Assembly (NCBI RefSeq): GCF_006335015.1
Contig: NZ_VDGT01000017.1
Location: 1 to 64,000, forward strand
Length of the DNA: 64,000 bases
From: Streptomyces sedi
GTDB taxonomy: Bacteria > Actinomycetota > Actinomycetes > Streptomycetales > Streptomycetaceae
Reading direction: 5' to 3'
Of this stretch, positions 54,701 to 61,986 are shown one piece after another; within the stretch, counting starts at the first letter, position 1; every line of letters starts with the position of its first letter. Position numbers and translations under genes: made by a program. Below the pieces are notes generated by a model, which saw nothing but the letters and a program-made list of their open reading frames with translations, was not told where the DNA came from and made no database searches.

Positions 54701-55112
54701 GGTCCGGAAATCGCTGCCTCAGGGGGCGGAGAGCCTTGCCCAGGGGGCGTGCTCCGGATCGGAGGGCGCGGCCGTCCGAGACTCGGACCGGCAGGACCCT
54801 GCGCTCCTCAGTCTCAGACTCTGGTACCGCACCCGCTCGTGCCCTCGCGGCAGCGTGCAGGGGCCGGCCGGGACCAGGAGGAGTCTCGGGCCGCGCGAGT
54901 GACCTCGGAGCCTCGCGTGCGTGCGGCAAGGACTCAGCCGTCGGTTTCCGGTGGTTGGGTTCGGTCTGCCGGGGGGAAGAGGTCCGCGCGACGGCCCGGA
55001 CCAACGGCACGTCCGCCGGCAGCTTCGCGGCAAGCCACAGGACGTCGAGGAGTTCTTCCTCGGAGAGCTCCACCCCTGCGGCGCTCATGACTTCCCTCAG
55101 TCGCCCCGGCAT
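51741..55112 (-). CDS. SAV_2336-type protein: vWA-like, pseudokinase and TPR fusion
   Basis: About 1,123 aa from the ATG at 55112, four bases after the MoxR stop; an in-frame ATG at 55088 has the better ribosome site (GAGGGAAG). N-terminus: GVELSEEELLDVLWLAAKLP (SAV_2336 signature). Residues about 170-330 are vWA-like with a weak MIDAS (LTLLVDDGVSM, ALVLIVSDGVG). Residues about 595-850 have a protein-kinase fold whose key residues are gone: VTLR for VAIK, HGALVPKAVLV for HRDLKPxNxLL, and IGW for DFG. The C-terminus (about 880-1120) has five TPR-like repeats (LSNRLxExGRYEEALAAITE pattern). It is the vWA partner of the MoxR ATPase. The pseudokinase and TPRs suggest ligand or partner recognition. 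Confidence 0.88.
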   Translation of the reverse strand: MPGRLREVMSAAGVELSEEELLDVLWLAAKLPADVPLVRAVARTSSPRQTEPNHRKPTAESLPHAREAPRSLARPETPPGPGRPLHAAARARAGAVPESETEERRVLPVRVSDGRALRSGARPLGKALRPLRQRFPDPRQRELDVAGTVAAMAETGLPETVTRPSRSRWLSLTLLVDDGVSMVLWQRLAAEVRTLMERVGAFRHIRVHGLETRGPQAPRLHSRPFGRRGPHQPMTSVSDPTGDALVLIVSDGVGAAWWDGRMRAVTEFCARRGPVAIVHALPARLWSGSGIETQRWRVTSLRRGGPNAAWHLADPVLPAELASFDSVPVPVLSPTPESFADWASLIASPGASTLLPLWSGAVRGTSFPSSDAPWEEDEAASVLRFRDLASPEAYRLAGHLAACAPLSPPVMRLIQSALGPPTDEGHVVEVFLGGLMRSVEEPDAETRLPHQRLFDFTGEARRLLLGAVPTPELLRTTRIVADLLKDGAGRSPSFRAWAGHPRGSAAVGEADQPFGWMEDRLLRRLGVPRADLRPAGAESHPLSTERPTPREAVLTSRSGPGHLSLRAPLGWSPLRPGDPGRLGRYRLVARSESGWNALRMYLARDDTGAAVTLRSAAPSLPVFMAKELLRTEADCLTRMDGIHAPRLLALWDEDADGPPWLAATYVSRRELDEESGPAPNLRAVFGAQHAGKGVDLALFRRVARDLVTAVARAHRLGLAHGALVPKAVLVTDHGVRLIGWITATRDEERSPHLDLFARAESEFIAPESGTGPTPEGDMYSLGALLAACATGQWGFARGEVGMTSALRASGLEREVADGLLRCLDRSPAERPTAEHLVELFTRVSYSLADASSSGALRSTAERVDGLRAAARNGVGARPLLGEGLNDLSNRLADAGEHAEALAAVAEAVEIYRGLADADAPREIHRPQLARCLSNLSVRLEKTGRHEEALAAIMEAVEIRREPTEHRDLHRADLATVLNNLSNSLAESGQGGEALAAITEAVGLWRELVDRRADTHRPGLAMGLNNLSNRLGEQGRYEEALAAITEAVGLYREMDSEAATGARPLLATGLHNLAIRLGALDRRAAALSMLDEAIALRRQLVDGGHRLHEEDLAHSLRVRTWLEG

Positions 55113-55116
55113 AGCC

Positions 55117-56109
55117 TCACACTGCCCCACCAAGTTCGTGCAGGACGGCGTCAAGCAGCGCCTTCGCGTCGAGTTCCACGCCTCCCTTGCGGAGGAAGAC
55201 GGCATTCAGCAGCTGGTCGGTGGCCAGCTCGCCGGCGGCCCGGCGATTGAGAAACGACTCCAGCAGGTCGTCCACCCCCTCCAGCGCGTCGCCGCCGAGG
55301 TGTGCCGCGACGATCTCGCGAAGGCGGTTCTCGTCGGGCTCCGGGATGTCCAGTCGGACACAGCGCCGGAGAAAGGCGGGGGGAAAGTCCCGTTCCCCGT
55401 TGCTGGTGATGACGACGACGGGAAACTCCCGACAGCGCAACCGACCGCGTAGGACGGGAGTCGGAGCATCCGGGTCGTCGGTCTGCACGAGAACGGGCGT
55501 GCGGTCCTCCGAAAGCCGGGTGAGTTCCGGGATCGAGAACTCACCCTCCTCGAACACCGTGAGCAGGTCGTTGGGTAGGTCAACGTCGCCCTTGTCCAGT
55601 TCGTCGACCAGCAGCACCCTGGGACGTTCGCGGGGCACGAGTGCGTTGCCCAAGGGGCCGAGGCGCACGTACTGTCCGATGCCCGGCTCCGGGGATGTCG
55701 CGTCACGGCGCAGGTTCGCCTCCCGGAGTCGACCGACCGCGTCGTACTGGTAGAGGCCGTCCTGCAGAGTCGAGCGGCTGTTCACCGGCCAGCGCAGCAC
55801 ACGGCCGAGCGCTAGTTCGTGCGCGATGGCATGTGCCAGCGACGACTTACCAGTGCCGGGGTGGCCGGTGACCAGCAGAGGCCGTCGCAGGTGGAGAGCC
55901 GCGTTGACGATGTCGGCCTCGTCCCGGCTGATGAGATACGGCATGGGGTGAGTACCGCGGCGGCCGTCCCCCGGTTCTTCGGGCGCGAACTTGCGCCACG
56001 GCGGTGCTTCCGGAAAAGGAGTCTCGTGTGAGCTTCCGTCTCCACGGAAGAGCCGCCATGAGTCGTCACCAGGACCCCGGCGGCCACCGTTGCGGGGCTC
56101 TGTCGTCAT
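55117..56109 (-). CDS. MoxR-type AAA+ ATPase
   Basis: 330 aa; the ATG at 56109 overlaps the upstream stop (ATGA). Walker A GHPGTGKSSL near residue 84, Walker B RVLLVDELDKGDVDL, sensor 1 PVVVITSNGERDF and Arg finger FLRRCVRLDIP. MoxR ATPases act as chaperones with vWA partners; here the partner is the next gene. The N-terminal 60 residues are Gly/Pro-rich and not conserved. Confidence 0.92.
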   Translation of the reverse strand: MTTEPRNGGRRGPGDDSWRLFRGDGSSHETPFPEAPPWRKFAPEEPGDGRRGTHPMPYLISRDEADIVNAALHLRRPLLVTGHPGTGKSSLAHAIAHELALGRVLRWPVNSRSTLQDGLYQYDAVGRLREANLRRDATSPEPGIGQYVRLGPLGNALVPRERPRVLLVDELDKGDVDLPNDLLTVFEEGEFSIPELTRLSEDRTPVLVQTDDPDAPTPVLRGRLRCREFPVVVITSNGERDFPPAFLRRCVRLDIPEPDENRLREIVAAHLGGDALEGVDDLLESFLNRRAAGELATDQLLNAVFLRKGGVELDAKALLDAVLHELGGAV

Positions 56110-58271
56110 GAGAGGTGACTTCCCTTCTCGGGGTCCCTGAGTCGCAGGATTCGCGGTTCAGGTGAGGACTCCTGCTCCCACACCAGGGCGGGGCGGGGCA
56201 GGTTCACCGCCGGGGCGTCGAAAGCCTCGCCCCGTGCCTTCCGTACCCGTTCGGGCAGATCGGCCAACGGGCCAGTGGGGTCGAGTGTCCGTAGCCTCGG
56301 GGCGTCCTCGTACGAGTCGGCCTCACGATCCCAGAGGACGACCGGGACCCCCAGCGCCAGACAGACCTGGAGCAGCGAAGTCCGCTGCTCACGGGTGCCG
56401 TGGAGCACGACCCGTGTCGCGTCCCGGTGACCGTGCTGCAGCACCCGGGTCAGCTGTCGTGAACTGGCGCAGGACGGGTCCGTGACCAGCGTCCTCGACC
56501 GGCCACCGGCCCAGCGACGTCGCTGGTCCCGATCGCGGGTTGCCACGAGTTTGCTCATCTCGGGGCAGCTCAACGTCAGTCGGTACTCGACTCCGATGGG
56601 CTGCTCGGGGACGAACTCATTGGGTGGCCCCGGATTCCACTCGTCCACGGCCAGCCGCAGCCCCTCCCGGCCGACCAGGATCGTCACCCAGGGAACGTGT
56701 TCCTCCTGACCCGGCTCGCTGGTCACGCCCTCGACCGCGTCCCGCAGCCGACGCGCGACCTCCTGTGGCGTCCGTGAGACGGTCTCAGGCTCCCGAAGCA
56801 CGGTGTGGGTGCCATCGTGTCGTGCCAGGAGGATCCGGGAAAGGTAACGCTCGTCCGCGGCCTCCTCGTCGGCGCTCAGCTCCAGAACCACCCGTATCAC
56901 CGGAGGCAGCTGCTGAAGCGCCCAATCCTCGGCGTCGGCGCGACGCTCGTCGAGGGCTTCCGGGCGAATGCCCATCCGGTCCGCCACACCGTTCGCCCAC
57001 GACCGCAGGGCAACGGTCCGCTCATCCGCCACGGCCGCCGCGATGTGCTCGGTGAGGCGCAGCAGGGCGGGCACCGGCGAACTTCCGCTCCTCACGCCGC
57101 TGCTGTCCGGCAGCGTCTCCCCAGCCTCGACGGCCGTCTCCAGATCCTCGACCCGAAGCAGTGGGTGAGAGAGCACCTCCGGCAGGCAGCCGTACCGGAG
57201 GGCTTCCCGCGCACAACGCGGGATCAGGGACGGCTGCTCCGCGCAGATACCGCGCAGCAGGTCCAGCAGTTGTTCGTGCTCCTCGTACGACAGCATGGCA
57301 CCGAATCCGAGCGCCCGAACCCGCGCCAGCAGAGCCGTCAGCCGCGCTCTCTCGACATCGTTGCCGAGGACGGGAGACAGGCTGCCACTCAGAGTGGCGA
57401 GAGCCCGGGGATGAGCCGCGATCAGTGCCAGCAGGTCGTCCAGGGAGGGGGCGTAGCCGGCGGGAACTCTGGCCCCCAACTGGTGCGCCAGAGCGCGTCC
57501 GTGGGCCGCACAGGTCTCAGGACCGCCGAGCATGGGCCACAGCACCTGCTCGATCATCTTTCCGACCCGGGCGAATTCGCCCGCAAGCGGAGCCTTCGGC
57601 AGCGGTGCACCGACCTCCACAAGGCGGGGTGGCTCCCCGCCGTATCGCTGAAGGCATTCGTGGAACTCCCTCTGCCCCAGCAGAGCCTTCGCGGAGCAGG
57701 CGAGCAGACGGCGTGTGCCGTAAGACCGGTAGTTCTCGACTACGACTCCGACAAGATGGTCGTCGCAGAAGATCGCCGCACCCGAGACTCCCGCCCAGGC
57801 GGCCCGGCCGTCCTCGCGAGGCTCCGGCACCGGATCCTGGTCGAGTACGTGGCAGTCACGGACCCCCGAGGAGAGCGGCGGTAAGTCCCCCCGGAGATGT
57901 TCCGCGTCGCGCCTCCCGTTCGAGCTGGCCAGAGGAAAGCCGAGTCCTTCGTACCGCAGCGGTGTCCGCCCCACGGGATGCCCCCATCGGACGCTTCCCG
58001 GTACCTCCACCGGGTCATCCAGTCGAAGGAGGGCGACGTCGGGGTCGTCCTGCGGCATCCACGCGACGCGTGCCCTGGTCCGAGCGGTGTCCCCGGCGCC
58101 GGGATGCCCCGTCGTGACATGGATCTCCGGCCAGGTGACGCCCGTATGTCTGTCCACCAGGACATGCCTCGCGGTCAGTACCAGTCGTGGCGCGACCAGG
58201 TAGCCGGAACCGGTGCTGTGACGCTGCCGCGCTGTGCCGCAGCGGAGGAGCGCGAGCCTACGCGGGTCCAT
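56106..58271 (-). CDS. Trypsin-like peptidase fused to VMAP-type region
   Basis: 721 aa; ATG at 58271, one base after the upstream stop. The N-terminal trypsin domain has His in LTARHVLVD, Asp in DPDVALLRLDD and Ser in AGVSGAAIFCDDHLVGVV, so the triad is intact. There is no signal peptide, so it acts in the cytosol. The central helical part (about 260-420) and C-terminal beta-rich part (WVTILVGREGLRLAVDEWN, then VPVVLWDRE) match the VMAP proteins of predicted MoxR-vWA-VMAP systems. The protease is the likely effector, held in check until triggered. Exact VMAP boundaries are inferred. Confidence 0.88.
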   Translation of the reverse strand: MDPRRLALLRCGTARQRHSTGSGYLVAPRLVLTARHVLVDRHTGVTWPEIHVTTGHPGAGDTARTRARVAWMPQDDPDVALLRLDDPVEVPGSVRWGHPVGRTPLRYEGLGFPLASSNGRRDAEHLRGDLPPLSSGVRDCHVLDQDPVPEPREDGRAAWAGVSGAAIFCDDHLVGVVVENYRSYGTRRLLACSAKALLGQREFHECLQRYGGEPPRLVEVGAPLPKAPLAGEFARVGKMIEQVLWPMLGGPETCAAHGRALAHQLGARVPAGYAPSLDDLLALIAAHPRALATLSGSLSPVLGNDVERARLTALLARVRALGFGAMLSYEEHEQLLDLLRGICAEQPSLIPRCAREALRYGCLPEVLSHPLLRVEDLETAVEAGETLPDSSGVRSGSSPVPALLRLTEHIAAAVADERTVALRSWANGVADRMGIRPEALDERRADAEDWALQQLPPVIRVVLELSADEEAADERYLSRILLARHDGTHTVLREPETVSRTPQEVARRLRDAVEGVTSEPGQEEHVPWVTILVGREGLRLAVDEWNPGPPNEFVPEQPIGVEYRLTLSCPEMSKLVATRDRDQRRRWAGGRSRTLVTDPSCASSRQLTRVLQHGHRDATRVVLHGTREQRTSLLQVCLALGVPVVLWDREADSYEDAPRLRTLDPTGPLADLPERVRKARGEAFDAPAVNLPRPALVWEQESSPEPRILRLRDPEKGSHLS

Positions 58272-58272
58272 C

Positions 58273-58587
58273 TCACTCCTCGTCCCAGGACCCAGCGAGG
58301 TCGTCGCCGATCTCCGGCCCGGAGCCGCCGATGGCCCGGTCGTGGACCGACAGCCTCAGGGTCAGTCTGTGGGTACGTGCTGTGGAACGCTCACCGCTCA
58401 CCTCCGCGGACGCGACGCCGAATGCGAGCTTGCCGTCGCCCTTGCCGCTGTCGCGTAACTCCAGAAGCAGTTCGAGCTCGACGTCCTCGATCCCGAACGC
58501 GAACTGTTGGCCGGACCCGACGGTCTGCGCCTCGTACAGCTCCTGCCGCAACTCCTCGATGGCCGCCGCCAGTCCGATTCCCGCCAT
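58273..58587 (-). CDS. Trypsin-co-occurring (Trypco2) domain protein
   Basis: 104 aa; ATG at 58587 with GGGGAG upstream. GLAAAIEELRQELYEA, then FAFGIEDVELELLLEL, then KLAFGVASAEVSGERSTAR and THRLTLRLSV reproduce the Trypco2 pattern: an N-terminal helix, then strands with a [TV]HRxxLxL ending. Small proteins of this type nearly always sit beside trypsin-type effectors in conflict systems and may gate them. First gene of the four-gene operon. Confidence 0.85.
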   Translation of the reverse strand: MAGIGLAAAIEELRQELYEAQTVGSGQQFAFGIEDVELELLLELRDSGKGDGKLAFGVASAEVSGERSTARTHRLTLRLSVHDRAIGGSGPEIGDDLAGSWDEE

Positions 58588-58691
58588 CCCGCACTCCCCG
58601 CAGCGCTAGCCTTGATGGACCGAATTCACCGACACCCGTCACCGTACCGCTTCCGGAAGGGTACCGAGAGTGAGAGGAGTTGGTCCGCCCG
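58588..58691. promoter_or_regulatory. Divergent promoter region of conflict operon and methylase
   Basis: A 104-bp spacer shared by the two divergent transcripts. An imperfect palindrome, TACCGCTTCC-GGAAGGGTA (58645-58663), lies in the middle and could bind a shared regulator. The -10 and -35 boxes cannot be assigned reliably. Confidence 0.4.
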
Positions 58692-60131
58692 ATGTCACCC
58701 CCCGCGCAGGGGCCAATCATCCCGGCAGAACCGCCGGGCTCCCCCGCACACACTGAGGCCGCGGGGCTCTGGGACACCGTCGAGCGGGCGCGCGGCAGTG
58801 TCCCTCCGCCCCGGTACAAGGAGTTCGTGCTTTCCCTGCTCTTCCTCAGGGGTGCCTCCGAGATCCTCCGGAGGAGACGCGGCGAGGAACCCTCCTCTCA
58901 GGTACAGGCCACCAGCGTGACCCCCTGGTCCTCGCTCGCTGCCGACGCACGGAGAAAGGGCCTCGGCCAACGAGTCGACGCCGCGATGGACGGACTCGCC
59001 CGGGTTGATGCCTCCCTGAGCGGCGTTCCACTGACACGCTTCGGACACCGCTCCATCGAGGAACGACAACTGGCGGAGCTCGTCGCCATCGTCGACGGCC
59101 CGGACTTCGGCGATACAGCCGAGGCCGCACGGGAGAAGCTGGCTTCCCTCTTCGAGTACCTCCTCGAAAGACTCACCCGCGCTGAGGCCCGAAGAGCCGA
59201 CGACATCTCCGTTCCTTCCTCGATTCCCCGCCTGGTCGTGAACCTTCTTGAGCCACGCTCGGGCCAGGTGTACGACCCGATCTGCGGCACAGGGGAGATG
59301 CTGGTGCGGGCCGCGGCCTTCGACGCCGTCAGGACCGTGCGCTCTCAGGCCGAGGTCTCGATCTACGGGCAGGAAGCCCGACGCTCGGCGTGGGGCCTGG
59401 CAAAGCTACGCCTCGCCGTCCACGGTATCGACGGCGATCTGGGCCACCGGGAGGCCGACGCCGCCGTCGACGACCTGCATCCCGATCTGAGGGCCGACTT
59501 CGTCCTGGCCGCGCCCCCTGTCCCACCCGTAGGCCGGTGGCCCGATGGCGGGCACAGCGCGTTCCGCACCAGCTCCGCCTGGCTCCGGTTGGCGGTCTCG
59601 AAGCTCAGCGAGCGCGGCACCGCCGGCGTTGTGCTCGCCGCCCCCTCCTCAGCCGCTGAACAGCGAGAGGAGGAAGCAACTGGCCGTGCCCTGGTCGAGG
59701 AGAACCTCGTGGACTGCGTGGTGGCGCTCCCCCCGCGGCTCTTCTCCACCACCGGCGTTCCGGCGCGTCTGTGGGTGCTTTCGAAAGGGCGGCAGCCACA
59801 GCACGGCATCACGCGCGACAGCCGCGAGCGAACGATCCTCTTCATCGATGCCACGGAACTCGGCTCAGTGGCCCCTGGAGGGCAGCTGTTCCTGAACGAC
59901 ACGGCACTCGACACGATCACGCGCGCCTACCACGCCTGGCGTGGCACCCCCTTCGGCAGCCTTCGTCAGCAGGGCTACGAGGACATCCCCGGCCTCTGCG
60001 CGTCGGCGGACCGGGAATCGGTGCGAGGCAACGGATACCGGCTGACACCCGCGCTCTATGTCCGCCCCGCCGCGGCCCCCGTCATGCGGCAGGAGCGTCG
60101 GACCAAGGATCTCTACGGCCTGTTCCGCTAG
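58692..60131 (+). CDS. HsdM-like N6-methylase with degenerate catalytic motif
   Basis: 479 aa from the ATG at 58692 (GAGGAG 12 nt upstream; a TTG at 58680 touches that site). An N-terminal helical HsdM-like domain precedes SAM motif I VYDPICGTGEMLVRAA, which is intact. Motif IV should be (N/D)PP(F/Y), but here it reads FVLAAPPVPPVGRW, with the catalytic Asn replaced by Ala and the aromatic by Val. That predicts loss of DNA methylation. No HsdS or HsdR gene is near. It may be a SAM- or DNA-binding sensor for the adjacent system, or just a decayed methylase. Confidence 0.85.
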   Translation: MSPPAQGPIIPAEPPGSPAHTEAAGLWDTVERARGSVPPPRYKEFVLSLLFLRGASEILRRRRGEEPSSQVQATSVTPWSSLAADARRKGLGQRVDAAMDGLARVDASLSGVPLTRFGHRSIEERQLAELVAIVDGPDFGDTAEAAREKLASLFEYLLERLTRAEARRADDISVPSSIPRLVVNLLEPRSGQVYDPICGTGEMLVRAAAFDAVRTVRSQAEVSIYGQEARRSAWGLAKLRLAVHGIDGDLGHREADAAVDDLHPDLRADFVLAAPPVPPVGRWPDGGHSAFRTSSAWLRLAVSKLSERGTAGVVLAAPSSAAEQREEEATGRALVEENLVDCVVALPPRLFSTTGVPARLWVLSKGRQPQHGITRDSRERTILFIDATELGSVAPGGQLFLNDTALDTITRAYHAWRGTPFGSLRQQGYEDIPGLCASADRESVRGNGYRLTPALYVRPAAAPVMRQERRTKDLYGLFR

Positions 60132-60166
60132 GGCACGTCCCCGCCGGCCCCCGCCCGCGGCGGCCC

Positions 60167-61189
60167 TCAGCGGTCGGGGTCGGCGCGGTCCAGGGCCGGG
60201 CAGGCCGGGGCCGGGGCCGGGGTGGAGAGCAGCAGGTCGGCGGCGGCGGCGTCGGTGACCAGGCTGGTGACCAGCCCGGAGCGCAGGACTGCGTCGATCG
60301 CGCCCGCCTTGCGGCGACCGCCGGCGATCGCGACCACCTCGGGCACCCGGCGCAGCCGCTCCGGCTCGACGGTGATGCAGCGTTCCCCCAGGTCGCGGCC
60401 GATGCGTCGGCCGTCGGACGAGAAGAGGTGCGCCGACATCTCGGCCGCGACGCCCAGCGAGGCGTAGTGGTCGCGCTCCTCCTTACCCAGCATGTCGTGG
60501 ACGGTGGAGATCCCGGCCTCCCAGGTGCCGATGGAGACGGCGGCGATGGTGACCTTGTCGAAGTAGTCGAAGGCGGCGGCGATGCCCGGCTGGGCGCGGA
60601 GCGCCGCCGCGGTGCCGGCGTCCGAGAGCAGCATGGGCGCGTAGATGGGGTGGGCCTCGCCGCCGGAGACGTCGGCCGCCCTGCGGACCGCCTCGACCGA
60701 GCCGCGCTCGGCGCCCGCGTCGTAGACGCCGGTCAGCTGCACCACGGTGCACGGCGCCAGCTCGCGCAGCGCCGCCGCCATGTGGATGGTGGAGCGCCCC
60801 CACGCCAGGCCGAGCACGTCGCCCTCGGCGACCAGCTCCTCCAGCAACTCGGCGGCCACTTCGCCCAGATGCTCCGGGTCGGGGGTGTCGTCCGGTGCCT
60901 CCGTCGGTGACTCGGCGACCACGACGTGCCGCAGCCCGAAGTGGGCGCGCAGCGCGTCGGAGCGTTCCGCGTCCAGCTCGGACGGCACCCGGATCTCGAT
61001 CCGGACCAGCTCCTGCTCGACGGCCGACTCCAGCACCCTGGCGACCTTGAACCGGCTGACCCCGAACTCGTCCGCGATCTGGATCTTGGACTTGCCCTCA
61101 AGGTAGAAGCGCCGTGCCATCGCCGCCGCCTGCATCAGCTCGGCGGGCCCCATCCTCGTGGCGGACCTTCCGGTCGGCACCGCACTCAC
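60167..61189 (-). CDS. SorC/DeoR-type sugar-responsive regulator
   Basis: 340 aa from the GTG at 61189; an ATG at 61153 is an alternative start. The N-terminal helix-turn-helix (MARRFYLEGKSKIQIADEFG, then VSRFKVARVLE) is followed by a SorC sugar-binding domain (GDVLGLAWGRSTIHMAAALR, then TVVQLTGVYDAG, then VVAIAGGRRKAGAIDAVLRS). Probably controls a sugar phosphate gene; rpe lies just upstream on the same strand. Confidence 0.9.
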   Translation of the reverse strand: MSAVPTGRSATRMGPAELMQAAAMARRFYLEGKSKIQIADEFGVSRFKVARVLESAVEQELVRIEIRVPSELDAERSDALRAHFGLRHVVVAESPTEAPDDTPDPEHLGEVAAELLEELVAEGDVLGLAWGRSTIHMAAALRELAPCTVVQLTGVYDAGAERGSVEAVRRAADVSGGEAHPIYAPMLLSDAGTAAALRAQPGIAAAFDYFDKVTIAAVSIGTWEAGISTVHDMLGKEERDHYASLGVAAEMSAHLFSSDGRRIGRDLGERCITVEPERLRRVPEVVAIAGGRRKAGAIDAVLRSGLVTSLVTDAAAADLLLSTPAPAPACPALDRADPDR

Positions 61190-61261
61190 CTCACTGTTCG
61201 TCGGACACTGTGTCCCCGGTCACGTTCCGCGTTCATCCTCGCAGAAGAAAGGCCGCCCCGT

Positions 61262-61945
61262 TCACCGGCCTTGGGCGTCCTCCCGGCTCCCGGCGGCGCG
61301 TTCGGCGGCGGCGCGCAGGCCGCGCACGGCGGCGGCCGGGTCGTCCGCGCCGTAGACGGCGGAGCCGGCGACGAAGACGTCGGCGCCGGCCTCGGCGCAG
61401 CGCTCGATGGTCTCGGCCGAGACCCCGCCGTCGACCTGGAGCCACATCGGCAGCCCGTGGCGTTCGATCAACGCCCTGGTGCGGCGGATCTTGGGGAGCA
61501 TGATGTCGAGGAACGCCTGGCCGCCGAAGCCCGGTTCGACCGTCATCACCAGCAGCATGTCCAGCTCGGGCAGCAGGTCCTCGAACGGCTCGATCGGCGT
61601 GGCCGGCTTGAGCGCCATCGAGGCGCGCGCGCCCAGCGCGCGGATCTCCCTGGCCAGCCGCACGGGCGCGGCGGCGGCCTCGGCGTGGAAGGTCACCGAC
61701 CCGGCGCCCGCCTCGACGAAGGCCGGGGCCCAGCGGTCGGGGTCCTCGATCATCAGATGGCAGTCCAGCGGGATGCCGGTCGCCTTCCGCAGGGACTGGA
61801 CCACGGGCACGCCCAGCGTCAGGTTGGGCACGAAGTGGTTGTCCATCACGTCGACATGGAGCCAGTCCGCGCCCTCGACGGCGTTCGCCTCGTCGGCGAG
61901 GCGGGCGAAGTCGGCGGACAGGATGCTGGGGTTGATCTGGGCCAT
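61262..61945 (-). CDS. rpe: Ribulose-phosphate 3-epimerase
   Basis: 227 aa; ATG at 61945. TIM barrel: INPSILSADFARLADEANAV, then LHVDVMDNHFVPNLTLG (metal site), then DCHLMIEDPDRW, then MTVEPGFGGQAFLDIMLPKI and QVDGGVSAETI. Pentose phosphate pathway enzyme. Confidence 0.97.
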   Translation of the reverse strand: MAQINPSILSADFARLADEANAVEGADWLHVDVMDNHFVPNLTLGVPVVQSLRKATGIPLDCHLMIEDPDRWAPAFVEAGAGSVTFHAEAAAAPVRLAREIRALGARASMALKPATPIEPFEDLLPELDMLLVMTVEPGFGGQAFLDIMLPKIRRTRALIERHGLPMWLQVDGGVSAETIERCAEAGADVFVAGSAVYGADDPAAAVRGLRAAAERAAGSREDAQGR

Positions 61946-61986
61946 GCCCCCAGTATTCAACATCGGCCGGCCGGGGCCGGGCGCCG

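Noticed and set aside
58692..60131. Type I restriction-modification system
   Set aside because: Only an HsdM-like gene is present, with a lost motif IV and no specificity or restriction subunit in the window.
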